Under the pieces are notes generated by a model. The model had not been told where the DNA came from. It ran no database searches and saw only the letters and a list, made by a program, of their open reading frames with translations. From positions 31,174-95,173 of the forward strand of contig JAXGGA010003935.1 of assembly GCA_038373865.1 (NCBI GenBank): 64,000 bases of DNA. The letters run 5' to 3'. The stretch is from Uloborus plumipes. Taxonomy: Eukaryota; Arthropoda; Arachnida; Araneae; Uloboridae. Position numbers and translations under genes: made by a program. Shown piece by piece: positions 53,337 to 61,500 of this stretch; the stretch's first letter is position 1, and the number at the start of each line of letters is the position of its first letter.

Positions 53337-56300
53337 CGGTTCACAGGAAAATTCAGGTCTGTCTGTTCACTTTGTGCTGGACATAATAACTTAAGGCGTA
53401 CAGTATGTGTATGAATATTAAGTTACAGTTGCTAAACTGCAGTGTTGTAGCGACTGATGGCACGTAATTTTATTCGGTTCTCAAAGTGATCCTTCTTTCT
53501 GGAGCCCCCAGGATCAAAGTGATCCTAAGGTCTGACGAGTGACAAGGCTAGAGTAATAAAGGGAAATTTTGAACGCTTACCACCATTGTCTCCTGACATA
53601 AAGATAACGTCATTACTATTATATGACTACTGTGATGTATGACATCGTCGCTATCATGTGACCATCATTAAGGTCACTTGACATCTGTTATAACGTTATT
53701 TTCCAAACAGCTAATCTAAAGCAAATAGTCGACGCGACTGTTGGATTTTAATCGTTTAGGGTTTTGACGCTTAATTTAAACAATCCAGTATTAAGTTGTG
53801 TTACATATAAATTATAAAAGAGGCTCTATCAGTAATATTTACCCATATTTACGCTATGTGCTTTCTAAGCTGTTAGCATTTTTATTCTTTTTCTCATTTT
53901 CCGTGTGCCATTCATAATTTTCTTTAACAAGATAACCAGGCTAATATATATCTTCTTTTCAACAGGTAGTTTGCGAAGAGAATCGAGACTTGAAGATGCC
54001 GTCTGTGGGGACGAAGTTGGTTCCAAATTTCTGTCTGCATCTCGACCCCCCTCTCGTTTTCCACAATTCCCTTCCGTTAACACTAGACATCCATTTTAAG
54101 GTAAATAATGCTTCGTGCAGTAATGCAATGTTGCACACAGTATTCAAACAATTGTGTTAAAAGAGACGATTTGAAACCGCCATCAGTCTTCATTGCCCAA
54201 AACAGTAAAATATCCACTAAACTCCTTTGATAAAAACTGTTTTATCCCTTATAGCCGTTTTTTTATATTAGTTTTTCCTGCACATTTTTCTAGTTTTACT
54301 CAATCAACCCAACTTGATTTTAAAAAAAAAAAGTATATAATTTTTAATGTTCATAAATAAATGCTTAATTTCCAAATTTCACTTTTCCTTTTAGTATTAT
54401 GCAATAATTACTTTTTGTTTAAATAGAACAAAGAAAAAACGATGAAACTTCAAGAAGGTGAAAGTGCCATCCTCTTCGATTTTGATCCTCATCAGCAACA
54501 GGACATTCTGCTAGAGGTATTTATATTTTGAAATGTAGATAGACGGATACGGATATGGACATTAGTTTTTTTACCTAATGTAATCCTGGTCTAAGTGTAA
54601 AATTTGCAACAAAAAGTGTTACCGTAGGGATAAAGACACATCTTCTTTTTTTTAAATCCATCTATAGCAAGCACATCTACGAGAATGAGTTATTCGTAAG
54701 TCTCCGCTAAGAGAGTTGGGGTAGAATGAAACAACAGGTAATAATCAAACTGCACTGTATTTATGCTGTAAGAAAATGTGAAAGAATAATTCTGGCATGC
54801 TTGCTCAGTAGTTGAAGCAACAGAAAATAAAGCTGCTACATCAACTAGAATTACTATTAATTTTTCATATTTTATGTCGCCATAAATGCAGCGCTTTCCG
54901 ATTCCTACCGACTCGCCCCGACCAACGAAATTACATCTTTACTAAAGCTAAGTTAATAAAAATTGAGCACTTAACTGCTGTTGCAATACTTAGTAGTTCG
55001 TAGTAAATTTAGTTCATAAATAAAAATGCCCTCATTTTACGCAATGTGTAACAATATCTGTTTCCAGGTTGGTCAGTACGTCGGCCTTCAGTGGCACGGC
55101 AAACTGTCAGTGAGCGGCGACACAGAAGAGCTGCACCCTGTTCCCATGAGCCCGGAGACGGACACTGGAGGGGGCAATCGCCACTTGGCCCTGCACGTGC
55201 ACGTGACTAGGGATCGAAGTCTAGACCTGCACCTCTTCGCGCCCTACTGGATCGTTAACAAGACAGGGTTGCCCCTGCAGTTTAGGGTGAGTGCGCTTTT
55301 TAAGGCCTATTCACATAACGACCGATCCGCCCGTCCGAACCGAATTTTTCACTGTGAAACTGGTTTTCGAAATCCGTTGCTATGACAGCACGCCGAATGT
55401 TCGGCTTCCGTCGCCGTTCTAAAATGCTGGATGTCGTCGGTTCCGAAAGTAGACCGGTTTTTTGGTAGCGACTTCATTGGCTCTCGCCAGGTGCGCGCTC
55501 TTTATAATTAGTGGGGGAATACCGTCACGTGACTTTCGGACGGTATTAGTGTGAATGATCGAAATTTTTCACCGCCGTCCGATAAGACCGAAAAACCACT
55601 TCGTTCGTTTGTAGCTCTCCGATATTGGCACACGCAAAATGCATTAACACATGCTAGTTGCTTTTCTACCAACCAATTCAATGGCAATGGAAGGGCTTGG
55701 AGGCTGAAGGGGCTATGTTACATTTTGAAAAATGAGCACTCTGGACAATGGTAGGCAATATATACATGTACGCAAATGAAACTTGGTACATCAAAAGTAG
55801 ATGCATTAGACCATTTTCATGCGCATACTAACTACAAAACCAGAAAGCAAAAAAGCTGCAACAACTGCAACAATAAAACTTACTTACTCACAATTTATGT
55901 TTTGTCACATAGCCCCTTCATCTTCCAAGCCCTTCAATTATAACGGCTCCGTTAAGCCGATATCGTTTATTGGACCATTTTTATTGTAAAATACCCGTCG
56001 CTCCTTTCACGTCGGCCTGGTAGCCTTTACACTTTTCAGTTACGTTTTATAGACGTTTTAAAGATTCTTCTCTTGTTTCATAAACTCCATAGGCAAAAGA
56101 CGTTCTAGAAATTGTTGATAAGTTTAAAAAGTAATTTTTCTGATAGCCTTCAGAAACATAATTTAAATAGGAAACTTTATAATTTAACTCCATTGTTTTT
56201 CTTTACAAATACGTAAAAGGTATTCAATTATAATATAACTTCTATTTCTAGGGATCTATGTCTGATGCAGTGTACGAAGCAGCTTCGAGTGCGGATCCTT

Positions 56301-58494
56301 TACTTTTCCGATTCAAAAAACACCGCAAAAAGAAGGTGCGTAAGTATATTGCAAGTAGAAGAGAAATTGGTCGTCTGTATAGTGCCATAAATACGTATAA
56401 TTGTTGTGTGTTTATAATTTAAGTCCGACGAAGATAGATTTATATTTGATAGATTCATATAAATGATCAGGTTTCATTAGACTCAAGGTTCAGCTTTTCT
56501 ATAAACCTTTCTTTTTTCTACCATCTATTACAGTGTAGAGAAGAAACAAAACTATGGGATGCGTTTCAATGGTCGCATTAGGACGAATTTGCACGTTTTA
56601 ATTGTGCTACATCCATTTTGTCAATTTTTGGAAGAGTCTGTCTATGTACCTGCATGAATGCTAACGATATTTTGCCACTACTCTAGTTCAAAACTACTGT
56701 ATGGAATCAAAGAAAATTTGATGCAAATTTGTACCCTCATGTGAATTGGTGCATTGGTGGTGAATAGCTTTTGACGCCAATCACTCTGAGGGACCGTGAA
56801 ACAAGCGAAAGTTTTTCTGGTGAGCACAGTAGGCCCTTCTCAAGAAGTAATGTAAGAGTTTAGACAGAAATTGATATAGAAATAGACTTCATAGAGAACA
56901 GGTGATAATTCTGTTTTGGCAGCAATAATTCAATATGAGTGGTGCTATCGTATATTTTTTTTTTCACATTGATTATGACTATGCATCTTATGAAGAATTG
57001 CAAGAATTCCAACAAAATTCAGGAAACAGGTAAAACCCAAAAGAAACAGGTGCCATTAATTTCTGGAACTTCAATCTTTTCAATAGAACAACGCAAAAGA
57101 ACGTTTGTTTTCGGTAAACATGACCTCCATATTAATAGGTAATAATGAAAGTTTAAAAAAAAAGATACACAAATGTAACTCAATCATAACAAAATACTCA
57201 AAATTTTAGAACACGTCTTAATTTTTAATGTATAGTTGATCATTCCGCTATCGGGGAACATTGCTCATTAAAGCACTTTTGTTATTCTCCTAACCATTTG
57301 AGCTTAAATGCATATTACAATTGGACCATGCTTTTATATCTTTATAGTATGTGTATTAATGTAATCCATTGATAAGTTGAGAACTAATTTTCACCATTTT
57401 CCATTGGCAATTTTCATCTCGGCTTTTCGTTTTTTATTGCTTCTAGGCAAAACTCCGCGTGTACAGTTCCCAGTGGTCGCGATCTTTCTCTCTGGACACC
57501 GTGGGCAACTGCGGAGTCGTTGTTTGCGCTGACAAGGAAAGGAATAAAAAATATCATGTGAGTATTTCCGTTTTTTAATAGAAATTTAAATGCTAATTTG
57601 TTTCTTTTTATGACATTAGCTGATACCTGAATGTCATTTTCAGTTCTTCGTCAATGTTGAAGTCTCAAAAATGCTGCTGACAAAAGTGGTTGTCATTAAA
57701 CCTTTCTTTTTAGTCATCAATAATACGGAGGTACGTTCTCTCTTCTTTCTTTCTATTTTTCTTTCTTTTTTTTTATTTTTTTTCCCCTTGGCTCATAAAC
57801 CACTCTCATAAACGAATCGGGAAAGCAGATTTAGTTGACGATATCTTTGATTTCTTAATGAGTTTGAAAATGAGAATGAGAATTAACAGAACAACTTTTA
57901 TCAAAGTAAAAGAAGCCGAAGACCATAAATTTCGATGATCATTTCTAGAACATAGTGAACTGCTACGTAGTTTGAATTTGTTCTGATTTTGTTTTTTTTT
58001 AAAACCGGTATGGTTTTTAAAATTGATCGCACACGGCGAAGTGCTTTTCCCTGATTCAAATATTCATGCGTAACATTGCTGCTACAATGTAGCTGCGAAC
58101 TAGACATAATCTTATCGAAGTAAATATTACCACATCATGCTGAAAATAAGTGTACATTTGCCTTTTCCTATTGGGCATCTATTAATTTACGTGTAGGATG
58201 CCGGGCAACCTATTACCTATTTAGATGTAGGAACAGGAAATTAACAAAATGATGTTACACTCCGCTAACGCTTCAACTTTCTATTATATAAAAAGTTCAA
58301 CACATTTCCCGTCATAGAGTACTTGTTGAGAAGGTGGTAATAAAAATCTGAAAACTATTTCCGTACATTTCTTTAAACCATTATTTAAAAACGTTAAACA
58401 GTAAGATAAATTATAAAAATAAATCATTCAATTTCTAGACAATATGTGAAAGATTTGAAAATAGAAAAACTACAACTACGAGAGAGAAGCAGTA

Positions 58495-58530
<36 letters not shown>

Positions 58531-61500
58531 TGAAGCTATTTTTCAAGTAGAGTTGCTAACAAATTATTTGCCTAGAGTGGTGTTTAACAACAGTTATGTA
58601 TCAATAAGTCAAGAAAAAAAATATTGGTTAGAACGACTTTCTGTCTAATCCTATCTTAATGCTCTTTTAGAATCATTTGCGTTTCATGGAGAAGAACGAA
58701 GCGACAGATTTGTGGTTCGACATTGCACCAGATAAGGTACGTACCTAAGACTATAAAAACTGTCAGTTCGAAATCTCAAAGCGTAAATTTATTTGTGACG
58801 TTCTGAACATTTATTTTTGTGCGGTTTGACTTAATTTAATTTTTCTTGAATCTTCCCGTAGTGCCTTCCCTTCTGGCCCGACACGGATTCTCTGAAAATG
58901 TTTGTGAAGTTGAGGGATAGCAAGGCAGTTTCGCAACACTTCCCGATTGATTTCTCGCACGCCACAGTCCTCAGAATGGAGCATGGGGTAAGTGGAACAA
59001 ATGAAGCGCCGTAAACAGAAATTATGTTAAAAACAGTTCACTTTGTGCGCAAATGAGTAAAAACCAAAGATCAACGTCTAAAAGCACAAATAAGTCAAGT
59101 TAAAAATAGGCAAACATGTTTCAAAGGCATAAAGCCTCCTTCTTCAGTGCCAAGCAAGTAATGGGGTGAGGGAAATGCTGTTCCCTCACCCCATTACACA
59201 AGCTATTTGTCAAGTGCACGCGGGGCAAAGTGGATAGGGCAAAGTGAAATAGTTCATTTCGTTTACTTATGCATTATTTTTTTAATCACGTACGTATTTC
59301 TTTATTTATTTATTAATTTACATTCTTTTACCTATTAATTCACTTATTTGTTCATTCGTTCACTGATTTTCTTATTCAGATCGAATAAGAAATCTATTTT
59401 ATTCACTCATTTCTTTTTCTCATAAATTAATGAGTTCATTAATTTGTTTATTTATTTATTCGTTTATTTTTTATTAATAAGTCATTTGTTCGTTTGTTTA
59501 CACGTCAATTTAAAGAAAACTACTGTTAATCATAGAATGGAAAATTTTTCATAGTAAAAATCTTACATTTTTCACTTTGCCCCATGGTTTTCTCTACCTT
59601 TTTTTGAAGATGCAAAAACACTGCCAAAAATGAAAAATAACATTTCAACGCAAGTTTGTCATACAAAATACATCATTCAATCTCTATGGACAATAATTTT
59701 CAGAACAAATTTCCGATGCGTTCATTTTGAAATAGGTCAGCTATCTTAACTAGTTCACTTTATCCCACATTCCCCTACTTCATTAAAAATTATTTTTCAT
59801 TGCGTTTGATTCCGTTATTACTTCAATTCCAGAGCGCCTTGAAAGTGGACGTGCGAAGTGGAGAGGACTGCCCCAGCACCATCGCCTTTCAGAACTACAC
59901 GCCGGGTGACGCTCCTGTCAGAGTGGACAATTACTGTGAAGATCTTTTCCTCAAAATACATCAAAAGTAAATAATCAAAGTTAATTTTATTGACGAGCAA
60001 GTGCGTTCACAAAACACAAAATTACTGATTTTTTTCTTTTACTTTCGGTTCGTCTTATATCTTATTAGTTTGCTTGTAATAACATTAAACTTTATTGGTT
60101 TTAACAGCATTAATTATTAATAATATTTAGTCACATTTTGATTCTTGCCGAACAAGCTGTTCCAATTAGTTCAACTCACATGAAATTCAGAAGAAAAGCA
60201 AGTATTTCTCTCTCTTTTTTTTTTTAAATAAAAACCTTTTAATTTTTTTCTCTCTCACACGAATATATACTAAAAGGAAGAAAAGAATATTACGTTCAAG
60301 GAAAAAAACAGTGTAATACTACACCTTAAGGATGGTTTTAATTATCTCGTGAATGAGTTCCACAAATATAAGAATAAAATACATTTACTTTTTAATAAAC
60401 GTAAAATGCCGCTGAAAACCATCTGCAAACTATTTTTTTCAATGATTACCTTTTCAACTATTTTTACCAACCTTAGTTGGTGTCAAATATAATATTTTTT
60501 AATTTTTCAGGAAATACATTTCGTTTGAAAATCATCTTTAGACTTGAACATAACTAAATGTATAGGGAAAAAAGGTTTACTTTCTTCAAAGAAAAAAATG
60601 TTCCTAAACAGCTCAAATAGTGAGTAGCTTTTTCTTCTCAGACAGGTAGTATCAATGGGTCAATAACCAAACACTGATTTCAATCGCACCATTTAGGCAT
60701 GATTCTTGCAATCAGTTAGTGGAATAATACATGTTTTTTTGTTGATGAACGGTCCCAATAAGCAACCAGTAATATCTCAAATAAATATTTTAGAAACAAA
60801 ATATCACTATTTGAAGTAGTAGTCTCGTAGACTGTTCAGAATGACAAGAGAAAATTAGAAATTTTCGGAAAGTTCGGAAAGATTTTAATGTAGCGAAATT
60901 GAAACCACTCTTTCATTGATTTAACCCTCATTTCCTTATTTTATACACTGAAGTTTTTTTAATCTGAAATCGAATAAATACCTACACTGTAAAAAATGAA
61001 TAGTTTTTACAGTATGATACAGCTATTATTACAGTAATGAACTGCAGAACTGCTAATTTTACAGTAGTAAACTGTAAAATTGCTGGTTTACAGTAATAAA
61101 CTGTAAAATTGCTAGTTTCGCAGTTTAATACTGTGCATTTTACAGTTTTAAACTGGAACCTATGCTGCTAGTACTACACTGTTGTTTTTATAGTATAATG
61201 CAGCTAATTAAATGGTAATAAACTGTAGCGCTGTTAATTTTACAGTTATAAACTGTAAAATTTTACAAATAGCAGCTTTACTGTTATAAACTATAAAATT
61301 ACTATTTTTACAGTTATAAACTGTGAAATAGCTAGTTTTACAGTTTATTACTCCGAGTTGACAGTTTTAAACTGAAACCCCCCCTTTCAGAGTTATACTG
61401 TAAAACAACAACTTATGTTTTCTATTGTATAAGAATTTCAGTAAGCTAAATAGTTTTTTTATTGTTCCAGTAATTTTTGTTTTCAACCTTCATAATACTA

